This document shows, piece after piece, positions 44,311 to 53,834 of a stretch of 64,000 nt of DNA (position 1 is the first letter of the stretch; every line of letters begins with the position of its first letter). This DNA comes from Rhodospirillales bacterium (lineage in GTDB: Bacteria > Pseudomonadota > Alphaproteobacteria > SMXQ01), in contig JABIXC010000004.1 of the NCBI GenBank assembly GCA_018666775.1, positions 56,669-120,668 of the forward strand, in the 5' to 3' direction. Position numbers and translations under genes: made by a program. Under the pieces are notes generated by a model. It ran no database searches, had not been told where the DNA came from, and was given only the letters and a program-made list of their open reading frames with translations.

Positions 44311-45578
44311 GTGAATTATTAGAGGTACAAGACAATGACCCAGCATGGATGGATGGTTCAATGAATGCTGAATTCTCCAGTGTGATGGCGTTTCTTGGCG
44401 ATGACCTGACCATGCAGACCGTGTCGCGGGTTGGTGTTGATATGGAATGGCCGGACCCAGTGATTGAGGGGGGTGGCATCGGTGCTGCCATTGATTGTTT
44501 TGCCAATGCTGATTCCCCGGCCCTTTTGTTTGTAGATGTGGCCGATTGTGTGGAACCCATGGATGACATCAGTGCCCTGGCCGATGTCTGTAACCCAGAT
44601 ACCCGCGTTATCGCCATAGGGTCGGTCAATGATATTGGTCTTTATCGCGCCCTGATTGATTGCGGTGTTGTCGATTATTTGGTCAAACCGGTTATGCCGG
44701 GTGATCTGGCATCGGCGGCTAACAACGCCACCAAAGAAGATGTTTCCCCCGAACAGATTGAAGATGAAAATAGATTGTTTGTGGTGACCGGGACAAAGGG
44801 TGGCATTGGTGTCTCTGCCATCGCTGCCAGCCTTGCCTGGCAGGTTTCTGAAAAATCCGGCCAGGGAACGGCATTGGTGGATCTTGATCTGGCGTTTGGG
44901 ACAACGGCCCTGACCATGGATGTGGAACCGGGAAACGGATTGACAGAAATCCTTGCCGAACCCGATCGTATTGACCCTTTGTTTCTTGAACGCGTTGGTG
45001 TTCCGGTTGGGAAAAACCTGTCCTTGTTTGCAACAGAAATGCCGTTATCAAATGTTGCGCCACTTCAGGCCGCTGCGGTTAATGTATTGTTTGAAGAAAT
45101 GCTCAGCACCCGAAGCCGCGTAATCGCTGATATCCCGGCAAATATCCTTGTCGCTGAGCCCCAGTTGATGGGTGAAGCCGACCAAATCGTTCTGGTGACG
45201 GATTTATCCCTATCAGGGATGCGCGATACGTTGCGGTTCAAAAAGCTGGTTGAAGAAATTACATCAGCAGACAAAATCTGTCTGGTCGCCAATGCGTCAA
45301 GACCATCACCTAACGACACCCTTCCCAAGGGCGAATTTGAAAAGGCCGTGGGCCTTAAATTTTCCTGCGAGGTGCCGTTCGATGTGAGGGGCACAGACCA
45401 GATCGCTAATCGTGGCCAAGTCAAAGGCAAGGCCGGCAGGGCATTGGAAAAACTGGCTGATCATTTGATGTGTCCCGGGGACAATGTTGGGGGGCATAAA
45501 TCCAGCATGGAATCCAAGCACGTGTTTGGTGCAGCGGCAAAGAAATTTTCCGCACTGTTCGGGGGAGGCAAAAAATGA
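44307..45578 (+). CDS. cpaE: Pilus assembly protein CpaE/TadZ (ParA/MinD-like ATPase)
   Basis: A 423-residue protein. Residues about 25-145 form a receiver-like domain (DYLVKPVMPGDL). Residues 155-400 form a MinD/ParA-type ATPase with a deviant Walker A (KGGIGVS at 164-170) and VDLDLAFGTTA as the switch region. It positions the pilus machine, often at a pole. It overlaps cpaF by 4 bases. Confidence 0.92.
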   Translation: MSELLEVQDNDPAWMDGSMNAEFSSVMAFLGDDLTMQTVSRVGVDMEWPDPVIEGGGIGAAIDCFANADSPALLFVDVADCVEPMDDISALADVCNPDTRVIAIGSVNDIGLYRALIDCGVVDYLVKPVMPGDLASAANNATKEDVSPEQIEDENRLFVVTGTKGGIGVSAIAASLAWQVSEKSGQGTALVDLDLAFGTTALTMDVEPGNGLTEILAEPDRIDPLFLERVGVPVGKNLSLFATEMPLSNVAPLQAAAVNVLFEEMLSTRSRVIADIPANILVAEPQLMGEADQIVLVTDLSLSGMRDTLRFKKLVEEITSADKICLVANASRPSPNDTLPKGEFEKAVGLKFSCEVPFDVRGTDQIANRGQVKGKAGRALEKLADHLMCPGDNVGGHKSSMESKHVFGAAAKKFSALFGGGKK

Positions 45579-47341
45579 AGGGCCAGGGTTTCGGAAGACG
45601 CAAATCCAGTTCGGCCCATGCCTTGAAAATGGCGGTAGAGCCGGGTGTGGCAAAGGCAGATGCTTTGGCATTCACGCTGAAGGTTGTGGACATCAATGCC
45701 GGGCAAAAGCATGAAGCAGAAAATACAGCCCCTGATCTTGAAGCCGATGCGCCAGTGCAGTCGTCGCCCGAATCCGAGCACTTGCGATCCCAGGTCCAGG
45801 CCAAGCTTTTACAAAAGGTTGATGTGACCATTCTGGCCCGCTTGCCGAGAGCCGATATTGCCCGTGAAATCAGCACCATTGTGGAAGAAATTCTTGCAGA
45901 AATATCGTGCGATGTCGATGCGCTGGAACAGCGCAATTTGGTGACAGCACTGGTGCAGAATATCACCGGAAATGAAACCAGTGAACCCAGTGAGCCAAAT
46001 GACAAGGCGTTGTTTGCAGAGGCAAAGGCGGCGCTGTCAGAGGGGTTAGGTGAGGGAGAAAAATTACCATCTTCTCTGGCCCAAACGCCAATTCAGAATG
46101 CCAAAAGCGACATTCAGGCAGCCTTGATGGAACGGATTGACGTAACAGCGGCATCGCGCCTTCCGCGCAAGGAACTGGCCAATCAGATCAGTGACGTTGT
46201 GGTGGAAATTCTGGGCGAAATGAAAATTCAGCTCAACCTCATTGAACAACGTGATCTGGTTTCCATGCTGCTCAATGACATGCTGGGGCTGGGGCCGCTG
46301 GAGCCATTGCTGGAAGATGAGAGCATTACCGATATCATGGTCAATGGCCCCGATCAGGTCTATGTGGAGCGGAGCGGAAAGCTCGAATTGACCGATGTGC
46401 ATTTTCGCAACAATGCCCATGTTATGAACATTGCCACCCGGATTGTCAGCCGCATTGGGCGGCGCATTGACGAATCACAGCCCTTGGTCGATGCGCGCCT
46501 TGAAGATGGCAGCCGCGTCAATATTATTGCCCCGCCATTGGCCATTGATGGGGCATCCATCTCGATCCGAAAATTTGCAAAGCAAGGGATCACCCTTGAG
46601 CGCATGGCAACGCAGGGGAATATGTCAGAGCCGCTGGCCAAATTATTGATGATCGCATCACGGTGCCGGCTCAACGTTCTTATTTCTGGCGGCACCGGTT
46701 CGGGAAAGACCACCCTTCTGAATGCCCTCTCTCACCTGGTTGATAATGGAGAGCGCATTGTCACCATTGAAGATGCCGCCGAATTGCAGCTTCAACAACC
46801 CCATGTCGTGCGTCTTGAAACCCGGCCCCCAAACCTTGAGGGCAGTGGCGAAATTTCCATGCGCGACCTTCTGAAAAATGCCCTTCGAATGCGCCCCGAT
46901 CGCATCATTTTGGGTGAAATTCGAGGCAGTGAAGCCCTTGATATGCTGCAAGCCATGAACACCGGCCATGATGGTTCGATGTCAACGGTGCATGCCAACA
47001 ATCCCCGCGAAGCACTGACCCGTTTGGAAAACATGGTGGCCATGGCCGGGGTCAATCTGCCCAGCCAGGCCGTGCGTACCCAAATTGCATCTGCGGTTCA
47101 TTTGATCATTCAAATCAGCCGAATGCGCGACGGCATGCGGCGCATCATGAGCGTCGCTGAAGTGACGGGCATGGAAGGTGATGTCATTACATCCCAGGAA
47201 TTGTTTTCCTATGACTTTGAAGGCCAAGACCGCGATGACAAATTGATAGGGTCATTCAAATCTTCGGGCATTCGCCCGGCATTCTTTGAACGCGCCGAAT
47301 ATTATGGCCTTGGCCGTGCCCTGATGGAGACCGTGTCATGA
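45575..47341 (+). CDS. cpaF: Secretion ATPase CpaF/TadA with duplicated N-terminal helical segment
   Basis: A 588-residue hexameric type II/IV secretion ATPase. The catalytic part has Walker A GGTGSGKT at residues 372-379, the conserved [19 protein letters not shown], Walker B near RIILGEIRG and the His-box [14 protein letters not shown]. It powers Flp pilus assembly. The usual family length is about 450-500. The excess comes from an extra N-terminal copy: residues 73-132 resemble residues 179-237 (both contain DVT, RLPR, IS, EIL, EQR and LV at matching places), joined by a flexible acidic linker. Overlaps cpaE and tadB by 4 bases each. Confidence 0.93.
   Translation: MKGQGFGRRKSSSAHALKMAVEPGVAKADALAFTLKVVDINAGQKHEAENTAPDLEADAPVQSSPESEHLRSQVQAKLLQKVDVTILARLPRADIAREISTIVEEILAEISCDVDALEQRNLVTALVQNITGNETSEPSEPNDKALFAEAKAALSEGLGEGEKLPSSLAQTPIQNAKSDIQAALMERIDVTAASRLPRKELANQISDVVVEILGEMKIQLNLIEQRDLVSMLLNDMLGLGPLEPLLEDESITDIMVNGPDQVYVERSGKLELTDVHFRNNAHVMNIATRIVSRIGRRIDESQPLVDARLEDGSRVNIIAPPLAIDGASISIRKFAKQGITLERMATQGNMSEPLAKLLMIASRCRLNVLISGGTGSGKTTLLNALSHLVDNGERIVTIEDAAELQLQQPHVVRLETRPPNLEGSGEISMRDLLKNALRMRPDRIILGEIRGSEALDMLQAMNTGHDGSMSTVHANNPREALTRLENMVAMAGVNLPSQAVRTQIASAVHLIIQISRMRDGMRRIMSVAEVTGMEGDVITSQELFSYDFEGQDRDDKLIGSFKSSGIRPAFFERAEYYGLGRALMETVS
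45788..46282 (+). repeat. Protein-level internal duplication in cpaF
   Basis: Two copies of a helical module of about 59 residues are coded at roughly 45788-45970 and 46106-46282. Nearly half the aligned residues are identical by eye. The second copy is in the normal CpaF place directly before the conserved [10 protein letters not shown]. The DNA has diverged, so this is an old duplication. Confidence 0.7.
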
Positions 47342-48330
47342 GCGGGCTTTCCCTGACGTTTCTGGTTTTTGTGATCACATTTGCAGGTGCGGTGTTGTTG
47401 GTGAAAGCTGTCGCTATTGGTCGGGCCACGCAGGCCCGCCGCAAGCGGGTTAATGCCATTCGTGCCCATATTGAAGGTTCTGGCGGGGCAGAAAATTCTG
47501 GTGTCATCGATGCCCGGGTTGTGCGTGATGACCATGGCAATGCCAAGAAATTTGAGCGCATATTGGCCCGTATTTTGCCGCGACGAAAAGTTCTGGCCAA
47601 CCGCTTGCGTGAGGCCGGTTCGTCTCTTTCTGTTGGGCGCTACGCATCCATAACCAGTGTCACCATACTTGTCGTATCAAGCTTTCTCCGTTTGGGCTTT
47701 GGTGTCGATCTGGTTTTTGCGAGTTTGATTGGATTGGCCTGCGGGATGATGGGCCCCCATTTGGTGGTGGGCTATATGATCTCGCGCCGACGGGTTAAAT
47801 TTACCAAACTGTTTCCCGAAGCCATTGATCTGATGGTGCGGGGATTGAAATCGGGGCTGCCGATTACCGAAACCATGGTCAATGCCGGCGAAGAAATGGC
47901 TGATCCCGTAGGCCCAATATTTCGCGAGGTGACAGATGCCATTCGTCTGGGAAAGACGATGGATGAAGCCCTCTGGTCTGCGGCAGATCGCATGAAGACC
48001 CAGGAATTCAAGTTCTTTGTCATCAGCCTTTCCGTGCAGCGGGAAACGGGCGGCAATCTGTCTGAAACCCTTGCCAATCTGTCTGATATTTTGCGCAAAC
48101 GGATGCAGATGGGCATGAAGGTCAAGGCGATGTCGTCAGAGGCACAGTCATCGGCTTATATCATTGGGTCATTGCCCTTTATCATGTTCGGGATTCTTGC
48201 ATTGATGAACCCCGATTACGCTTTCACGCTGTTCAGAGATCCCCGTGGGCTGATGATGGTTGGCATCAGCGCGGTGATGATGCTGACCGGTGCCGGGGTG
48301 ATGTACAAGATGGTGAGGTTCGAAATATGA
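47338..48330 (+). CDS. tadB: Flp pilus inner-membrane platform protein TadB
   Basis: A 330-residue type II secretion F-domain protein. An N-terminal helix (LTFLVFVITFAGAVLLVKAV), a second membrane pair in the middle and the T2SSF core (FPEAIDLMVRGLKSGLPITE, then QRETGGNLSETLANLSDILR) are seen. It forms the membrane platform with TadC. It overlaps both neighbours by 4 bases. Confidence 0.93.
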   Translation: MSGLSLTFLVFVITFAGAVLLVKAVAIGRATQARRKRVNAIRAHIEGSGGAENSGVIDARVVRDDHGNAKKFERILARILPRRKVLANRLREAGSSLSVGRYASITSVTILVVSSFLRLGFGVDLVFASLIGLACGMMGPHLVVGYMISRRRVKFTKLFPEAIDLMVRGLKSGLPITETMVNAGEEMADPVGPIFREVTDAIRLGKTMDEALWSAADRMKTQEFKFFVISLSVQRETGGNLSETLANLSDILRKRMQMGMKVKAMSSEAQSSAYIIGSLPFIMFGILALMNPDYAFTLFRDPRGLMMVGISAVMMLTGAGVMYKMVRFEI

Positions 48331-49313
48331 CTGAATTTCTGGATGGTTTTGCAGCCAGCTTAGGTGGCGCGCTTCCCATTGGCCTTGCCGGGGTGGCGGC
48401 ATTTGTTTCGGTGCTTGCTCTGTGTCAGGCCTTTCGATTGCGCAATCCCGTGGTGCAGCGCTCACGGACCATTGTCGACCGGGAGGAAGAATTGCGCACC
48501 AACATCACGTCTGCCAGAAAGCGCAAACCCGAATGGGCAGATTCTCAATCTCAGGCGTTCATGAGCGATGTGGTGGCGCGGCTCAAGCTGATGAAGGGTC
48601 AAAAGGCGCAGGAATTGCGCGACCATCTGGCCCAGGGCGGGTTTCGTTCAAGAGAGGCTTTGATTGCTTATTTGTTTTTCAAATTGGTCCTGCCGCTGGC
48701 CTTTGGCATTGCCGCTATTCTTGCGCTGGAAGTTTTCAACCTCTATCCCATGCCCGCTTTGGGCCGTATTGCTGTGGCGCTTGTGGTGGTTCTTATCGGG
48801 GCGTTTAGTCCCGAGATTTGGTTAAAGAACGAAATTGCCAAACGACGCAAGGCGCTGGAAAAAGGGTTGCCCGATGCCCTGGATCTTTTGGTGATTTGCG
48901 TTGAGGCGGGATTGAGCCTTGATGCAGGGCTGAAACGGACGGCTGAAGAGATGAAGCACAGCACCCCGGAATTGGCCGATGAATTTTCTCTGACATCGGT
49001 CGAGCTTGGGTTTCTGCCGGATCGGTCTGTCGCATTTAGAAATCTTTCATCGCGCGCCGGTATTAAATCGCTCTCTGGCGTGGTCAGCGCCCTTTTGCAG
49101 ACGGAAAAGTTCGGCACGCCCCTTGCGCAATCCCTGCGGGTTCTGGCATCGGAATTCAGGCAACAGCGTTTAATGCGGGCCGAAGAAAAAGCAGCGCGCC
49201 TTCCCGCAACGCTGACCGTTCCCATGGTCGTGTTTATCCTGCCGACCCTGTTTATCGTGTTGATCGGCCCGGCCATTATCAATGTGATCGATAATCTTCG
49301 CAGCGTTGGCTAG
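48327..49313 (+). CDS. tadC: Flp pilus inner-membrane platform protein TadC
   Basis: A 328-residue T2SSF protein paralogous to TadB. KGLPDALDLLVICVEAGLSLD and LRVLASEFRQQRLMRAEEKA are family hallmarks, and a C-terminal helix pair is present (PMVVFILPTLFIVLIGPAI). It ends 11 bases before the convergent tadD stop. Confidence 0.93.
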   Translation: MTEFLDGFAASLGGALPIGLAGVAAFVSVLALCQAFRLRNPVVQRSRTIVDREEELRTNITSARKRKPEWADSQSQAFMSDVVARLKLMKGQKAQELRDHLAQGGFRSREALIAYLFFKLVLPLAFGIAAILALEVFNLYPMPALGRIAVALVVVLIGAFSPEIWLKNEIAKRRKALEKGLPDALDLLVICVEAGLSLDAGLKRTAEEMKHSTPELADEFSLTSVELGFLPDRSVAFRNLSSRAGIKSLSGVVSALLQTEKFGTPLAQSLRVLASEFRQQRLMRAEEKAARLPATLTVPMVVFILPTLFIVLIGPAIINVIDNLRSVG

Positions 49314-49324
49314 GGCACCAAACA

Positions 49325-50236
49325 TTAATTCGTAAGATTTGGTTTTGCCCGTTTGACGGCGGTTGCCTGTGCGGCTGTTCCCGCATCTGAGCGCGATACG
49401 GTTGTTCGAATTCCCAGAACGGCCTTGCGCCGCTCAGCCGATGCCATGCCACGCACCATTTCATAATAGGCGATGTTGTTGGCAACAGAGCGTTCATCAA
49501 GATCAATCCGAAGCAGAATGCGTGCGTTGGTGTTGCGTCCCACAAGGCCGTAAATAAGCGCCAGGTTTTGTCGAATGCGCGGGGTAGACGCGCCTTGGCG
49601 AACCATCTTTGACAAGAGCGCGATGGCCCCATCATGATCGCCCGTCAGAGCAAGGGAAAGGGCGAGATTGCCTTTGAGCGATGCATTGCCCGGGGCAAGG
49701 CTAAGCCCTGCCCGATAGGCAGCTTTGGCCTCTGCAGGTTTGTTAATTTGGTCCAGTGCGACACCATGGCCGTTATGGGTGGCGGCTTGTGCATGGATGG
49801 TGATCGCTTCTTCAAAATACGGGATGGCCAGTGCCGGCTCTCCCATGGAGATCAAAATATTGGCAAAGCCCCGGATCGCACGGGTGTTGGTGGGTTCAAT
49901 TCTGACCGCTTTGGCCATGATATTGCGGGCTTCATCATAGGCCCCGGCGGCGGCCAGGGTTTCAGCCAATTCAACCAAAATGGCGCCATTTTCGGGATCA
50001 GCCGCATGGGCGCGTTTGTAAACATTGATGGCGGAATAAGGGTCCCCGGCATCTCGCATGGCGCGGGCCACCCGCGACAGCGCACCGGCGGTTCCACCGG
50101 GCCGGGTCGTCATTTGTTCAATGGGATCATTTCCGGCATTCCGGATGGCGGGGTCTGTGGTGGCACAGCCTGTCATCAAGGATGCCATGCCTAGCAAAAG
50201 CAGCCTTTTTTGGTAAAGCCTATATATGTCTCTCAT
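49325..50236 (-). CDS. tadD: TPR lipoprotein TadD
   Basis: A 303-residue protein with a lipobox (MTGC) and several tetratricopeptide repeats from about residue 55 to 250 (DPYSAINVYKRAHAADPENG, GAYDEARNIMAKAVRIEPTN, EPALAIPYFEEAITIHAQ). It is the pilotin-like TadD of Flp pilus systems. In most loci it is co-directional with tadC; here it is on the opposite strand and convergent, so it has its own promoter. Confidence 0.85.
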   Translation of the reverse strand: MRDIYRLYQKRLLLLGMASLMTGCATTDPAIRNAGNDPIEQMTTRPGGTAGALSRVARAMRDAGDPYSAINVYKRAHAADPENGAILVELAETLAAAGAYDEARNIMAKAVRIEPTNTRAIRGFANILISMGEPALAIPYFEEAITIHAQAATHNGHGVALDQINKPAEAKAAYRAGLSLAPGNASLKGNLALSLALTGDHDGAIALLSKMVRQGASTPRIRQNLALIYGLVGRNTNARILLRIDLDERSVANNIAYYEMVRGMASAERRKAVLGIRTTVSRSDAGTAAQATAVKRAKPNLTN

Positions 50237-50348
50237 GAGCCTGATTACCCTAGTGAATTACAGGGAGAACCATAGGCCAGAGGGCCTTAGCGTTGTGTGA
50301 ATAATAGATAAAATGGCATATATAAATTGAGAAACCCATTGCCGACGT

Positions 50349-50373
50349 AAAACGGGGGACCAATGGCCCCCCG
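50349..50373 (-). terminator. Rho-independent terminator for the beta-hydroxyacid dehydrogenase gene
   Basis: On the - strand a 9-bp stem rich in G and C with a 3-base loop (50353-50373) is followed by TTTT. It lies about 30 bases after the stop at 50402. The only imperfection is one G-U pair. Confidence 0.8.
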
Positions 50374-50401
50374 CTTTGAAATCATCTTTATTATCAAGGC
50401 C

Positions 50402-51274
50402 CTAGTCTTTGGCAGAAATGGGTCGGCTTTTGATTTCCCGGCCAAGATAATGGGCCTTTTTCTTGTCATAGAGCAGTTCTGCTACATCGTCGGCATGGAA
50501 CAGTTTGATCAACTGATCGACTTGTCCAAACATGGGCAAAAGGATCTTGCGCTTCTGGGCGAGATCAAGGGCAATATCCATGTCTTTTTCCTGCCAGGTA
50601 AACTTGGTCTCGTCCCAGCGTTCCAGCGTGCCATTGTTGCCCGGGCACTGCATCAGGGTATCGCGCATTTTCTGGCCATCGATGCCATAGGCCTTCGCCA
50701 GCAAAATAACTTCGTAATTGGCAATGGAATGGGCCCAATGCAGCATGTTGTTACAGGTCTTGCCAATTTCACCTGCGCCCAGTTCACCCAGATGCGGTGC
50801 GGCGCGGGAATAGCATTCCAGAACAGGCTGGGCTTTTTTATAATCTTTTTTGGCACCGCCAACGGTCGACATCAAGACGCCGTCGCGGGCACCATCAAGG
50901 CCGAAACAAACCGGCGCATCAATCACGCCAAGGCCACGTTTTTTGGCAATGGCCGCACATTCATGGATCATGTCGGGGTGGCTGGTAGCAGTGATGACAA
51001 TAACCGCACCTTTTTTGCCAACCTTGGTGATGTCGGTCACGCATTGCTTCACCTGATGGTCATAGCCAACCATAACGATCACAACGTCGCATTTTTTGGC
51101 AAGCTCATTTAAGCTGCGGGTGGGGTTCACGCCGTGTTTTTTTGCCGCAGTCATGGCTGACTTGCGCAGATCAAACCCGAACACCTTGAATCGTCCGTCA
51201 CTTTTGGTGGCAACATGGCGGGCCATTTCTCCGCCCATTTCGCCAAGACCGATAAAGCCAACATTCATTGTCAT
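50402..51274 (-). CDS. NAD(P)-dependent beta-hydroxyacid dehydrogenase (3-hydroxyisobutyrate dehydrogenase family)
   Basis: A 290-residue dehydrogenase. The Rossmann motif GLGEMG comes directly after the start (VGFIGLGEMGGEMARHVATK). The substrate loop is VIDAPVCFGLDGARDG, and the catalytic Lys with following Asn residues is in GEIGKTCNNMLHW. The start at 51274 is chosen because GGGAG lies about 8 bases upstream; the frame is open to 51364 without similarity. It oxidises or reduces a beta-hydroxy acid. It is divergent from the isochorismatase-like gene, suggesting shared regulation in the 205-base gap. Its own terminator follows. Confidence 0.86.
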   Translation of the reverse strand: MTMNVGFIGLGEMGGEMARHVATKSDGRFKVFGFDLRKSAMTAAKKHGVNPTRSLNELAKKCDVVIVMVGYDHQVKQCVTDITKVGKKGAVIVITATSHPDMIHECAAIAKKRGLGVIDAPVCFGLDGARDGVLMSTVGGAKKDYKKAQPVLECYSRAAPHLGELGAGEIGKTCNNMLHWAHSIANYEVILLAKAYGIDGQKMRDTLMQCPGNNGTLERWDETKFTWQEKDMDIALDLAQKRKILLPMFGQVDQLIKLFHADDVAELLYDKKKAHYLGREIKSRPISAKD

Positions 51275-51478
51275 GAATTTTCTCCCTAATTGATAGAACG
51301 CGTGGCCAGCAGCCTTTTGCGTCTTTGAAACCATACTGTGAATTGAATGGCTATTTCGTAGCATGGGTTTTTATAGGTTCGCCAGTTTAAAAGCCCCCGT
51401 TGACTTGGCAGATGCCTACGGGGTCTAATTGTTCAATACAAATCTGTAGAAAATTGAAAAACCCCCCGGGAGAATTTG

Positions 51479-52168
51479 ATGGCGCGTGCATTTGAAGATC
51501 ATTGTTGGCAAGACGTAATTGGTGACGACCTGCGTGAAATTTATGCGTCCTATGAGCGCGATATTTTCGTTGGCGAAAAACCGGCCGTGTTGGCCATTGA
51601 TCTTTATAACAATGCGTATCGGGGCGGCAATGTGCCAGTGCTTGAAGCCAACCGCGAAAATGCAGGATCATGCGGCGAAAATGCCTGGGCAGCGATTGAA
51701 CCGACCAAATTGGTGCTGGCCGCAGCCCGTGCAGCCGGGGTGCCGGTGATTTACACCACCCGATACGTTGATACCAATGGGGTCAATTCCACCAACCGTT
51801 CCACAAAAAAGAAATTGGTCGCAGATTCCTATGACATCATTGATGAACTGGGGCCTGAAGAAGGTGAACTGGTCATCCACAAAGAACGGGCATCGGCTTT
51901 TTATGGCACGCCTTTGGTGGCGCATCTGAACCGCATGGGCATCCGGTCTTTGATTGCATTGGGCGAATCCACATCGGGCTGCGTGCGTGCCAGTGTGGTG
52001 GATGGCTATTCAAACGGCTTTCACGTCAGCGTCGTCGAAGAATGCACCTTTGATCGGTCCATGCTGTCCCACAAGGTGAACCTGTTTGATCTGCACCACA
52101 AATATGCCGACATCATGCATGTCGAAGAGGTGGTGGATCATCTTGAAGCCATGAAAAAGAACACTTAA
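51479..52168 (+). CDS. Cysteine hydrolase, N-carbamoylsarcosine amidase-like (isochorismatase superfamily)
   Basis: A 229-residue hydrolase with the Asp-Lys-Cys triad: D41 in LAIDLYNN, K135 in VIHKERASAF and C168 in GESTSGCVRAS. From memory of the family it looks closest to N-carbamoylsarcosine amidohydrolase: EGELVIHKERASAFYGT and the late NLFDLHHKYAD are the tell-tale parts. That enzyme releases ammonia and carbon dioxide from a carbamoyl amino acid. GGGAGAA lies about 6 bases before the ATG. It is convergent with, and 7 bases from, hydantoinase genes that would make such a substrate. Confidence 0.8.
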   Translation: MARAFEDHCWQDVIGDDLREIYASYERDIFVGEKPAVLAIDLYNNAYRGGNVPVLEANRENAGSCGENAWAAIEPTKLVLAAARAAGVPVIYTTRYVDTNGVNSTNRSTKKKLVADSYDIIDELGPEEGELVIHKERASAFYGTPLVAHLNRMGIRSLIALGESTSGCVRASVVDGYSNGFHVSVVEECTFDRSMLSHKVNLFDLHHKYADIMHVEEVVDHLEAMKKNT

Positions 52169-52175
52169 AACCGGT

Positions 52176-53834
52176 TTAGCCTTTAAAGCCGTATATCTTT
52201 TTTGCCATATCCTGGGTGATGGTGCCTTCATCAAGGTCGCGCTGGATGGCGTCTCGGTCCCTGTCTTTTGGATCACCACAGCCGCCCCCGCCCGCAGATT
52301 CAAGATAGAATCGATCCCCTGCCTTTAAGGCAAACATGCCCGATGCCGGGGTTTCGGTTTCATCTGGCGTGCCTGCATGGATTACAAAGCGGCTGGGTTT
52401 CCCTGAATTTCCGCCCCGGATGCCTTCGGGGGGGCATTTGGCCCGGTCATAGCGGCGGATCACGGTGCCATCGGCCAGTAATTCATAGGCGCGGCGAAAG
52501 GACAATCCGCCCCGGGCATTGCCCGCACCACCGGAATCGGGGATCAGGGTAAATTCCGTCACCCGGCAGGGAAATTCCGATTCCAGAATTTCGATGGGGG
52601 TCACATGAAGATTGGAAAGATGGGTCGCAGTGCAACTGGCCCCATCATGATCGGCACCACCGCCATAGGCAGACCCCAGAATTTCATATTGCAGGCTGGC
52701 CTGACCGGGACGGGCTTGTTTTCCCCAATTGATGCCAAGGGCCCCCGATGACCCGGACCCGGCAATGGCGCGTTCTGGCCTGAATTGGCTGAGGGCATCG
52801 AGAATAATATCCACCAGTTTCAGGTTTGCCATTTGATAGCTGGAAACCGGTGCCGGTGCGGTGGCACAGGTGATAGTGCCGGGTTTATACGTGAAATCCA
52901 CCTGATCCCGACAGCCATCATTGAAATGAAGATCAGGCCCTAGACAGCCGATTAGGGAATAAAAACAACAGGCTTCAACCATGGACGGGCGCAGATTAAT
53001 CGGGCCTTTGGCCTGAACATCGGAATCCGAAAAATCGAAATGAACCCGGTTCCCTTTGACGGTTACCGTCACTGCCATGCGGATCATGCGGTCCAGTTCC
53101 ACCCCGTCAGTATCCATGAATCCTTCGGCACTGGCCTCACCATCGGGCAGGGCATCAATGGCACCTGCCAGTTCATCGGCGCTGCTTTTTAAAATTGCAG
53201 AAAAAGCTTCTGTTAAGATGTTGGCCCCAAAGCGGGTGGCAAGGGAGCCCATCCGTTCAACCCCCATTTTAGTGGCGGCAATCTGGGCACCGATATCACC
53301 GGCCACCAATTCGCCCTGGCGTGTGTTGGCCAAAATCAGGCGATGAATGTCCGGGTTTTCGCCCTTTTCGGTTTCAATTCTGATCGGCGGCAACAACAGG
53401 CCTTCATGGTAAAGTTCCGTCGCCGTGGCAGAGGTGGAGCCCGGCATGGTGCCTCCGATGTCTGCTTTGTGGGCGATGGAGCCTGAGAACCCGATCAATT
53501 GATCTTGAGAAAAAATAGGGGCCACAAACCCCATATCCGACACATGGGGCAGGCCCGCATCGTAAGGGTGGTTTGAAACAAACACATCACCCGGTGCCAG
53601 ATCATCCGCGTAGAGTTCAAGAACCCGGGCGCAGAAGTGGCGATAAACCGTGCCGTGGAAAAACATTGGCGGCGGCGTGATCAGCCGCCCTTCGGCATCC
53701 AGAATGACACAGGAAAAATCACGGCTTTCACGGATGATAGTGGAATAGCCCGAACGGTAAAAATGATAATGCATTTCATCCGTCAGCCCCGCCACCTTGT
53801 TGCGGATCACTTCTGTTGTGATGGGATCAATCAT
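52176..53834 (-). CDS. hyuB: Hydantoinase B / N-methylhydantoinase beta subunit
   Basis: A 552-residue HyuB-type protein. MIDPITTEVIRNKVAGLTDE, the LFVSNHPYDAGLPHVSDM-like segment, GGGADHDGASCTATH and RRAYELLADGTVIRRYDRAK are typical. With HyuA it forms an ATP-dependent enzyme that opens hydantoin, oxoproline or related rings, or carboxylates ketones (acetone carboxylase relatives). The start overlaps hyuA by 4 bases. Confidence 0.9.
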   Translation of the reverse strand: MIDPITTEVIRNKVAGLTDEMHYHFYRSGYSTIIRESRDFSCVILDAEGRLITPPPMFFHGTVYRHFCARVLELYADDLAPGDVFVSNHPYDAGLPHVSDMGFVAPIFSQDQLIGFSGSIAHKADIGGTMPGSTSATATELYHEGLLLPPIRIETEKGENPDIHRLILANTRQGELVAGDIGAQIAATKMGVERMGSLATRFGANILTEAFSAILKSSADELAGAIDALPDGEASAEGFMDTDGVELDRMIRMAVTVTVKGNRVHFDFSDSDVQAKGPINLRPSMVEACCFYSLIGCLGPDLHFNDGCRDQVDFTYKPGTITCATAPAPVSSYQMANLKLVDIILDALSQFRPERAIAGSGSSGALGINWGKQARPGQASLQYEILGSAYGGGADHDGASCTATHLSNLHVTPIEILESEFPCRVTEFTLIPDSGGAGNARGGLSFRRAYELLADGTVIRRYDRAKCPPEGIRGGNSGKPSRFVIHAGTPDETETPASGMFALKAGDRFYLESAGGGGCGDPKDRDRDAIQRDLDEGTITQDMAKKIYGFKG

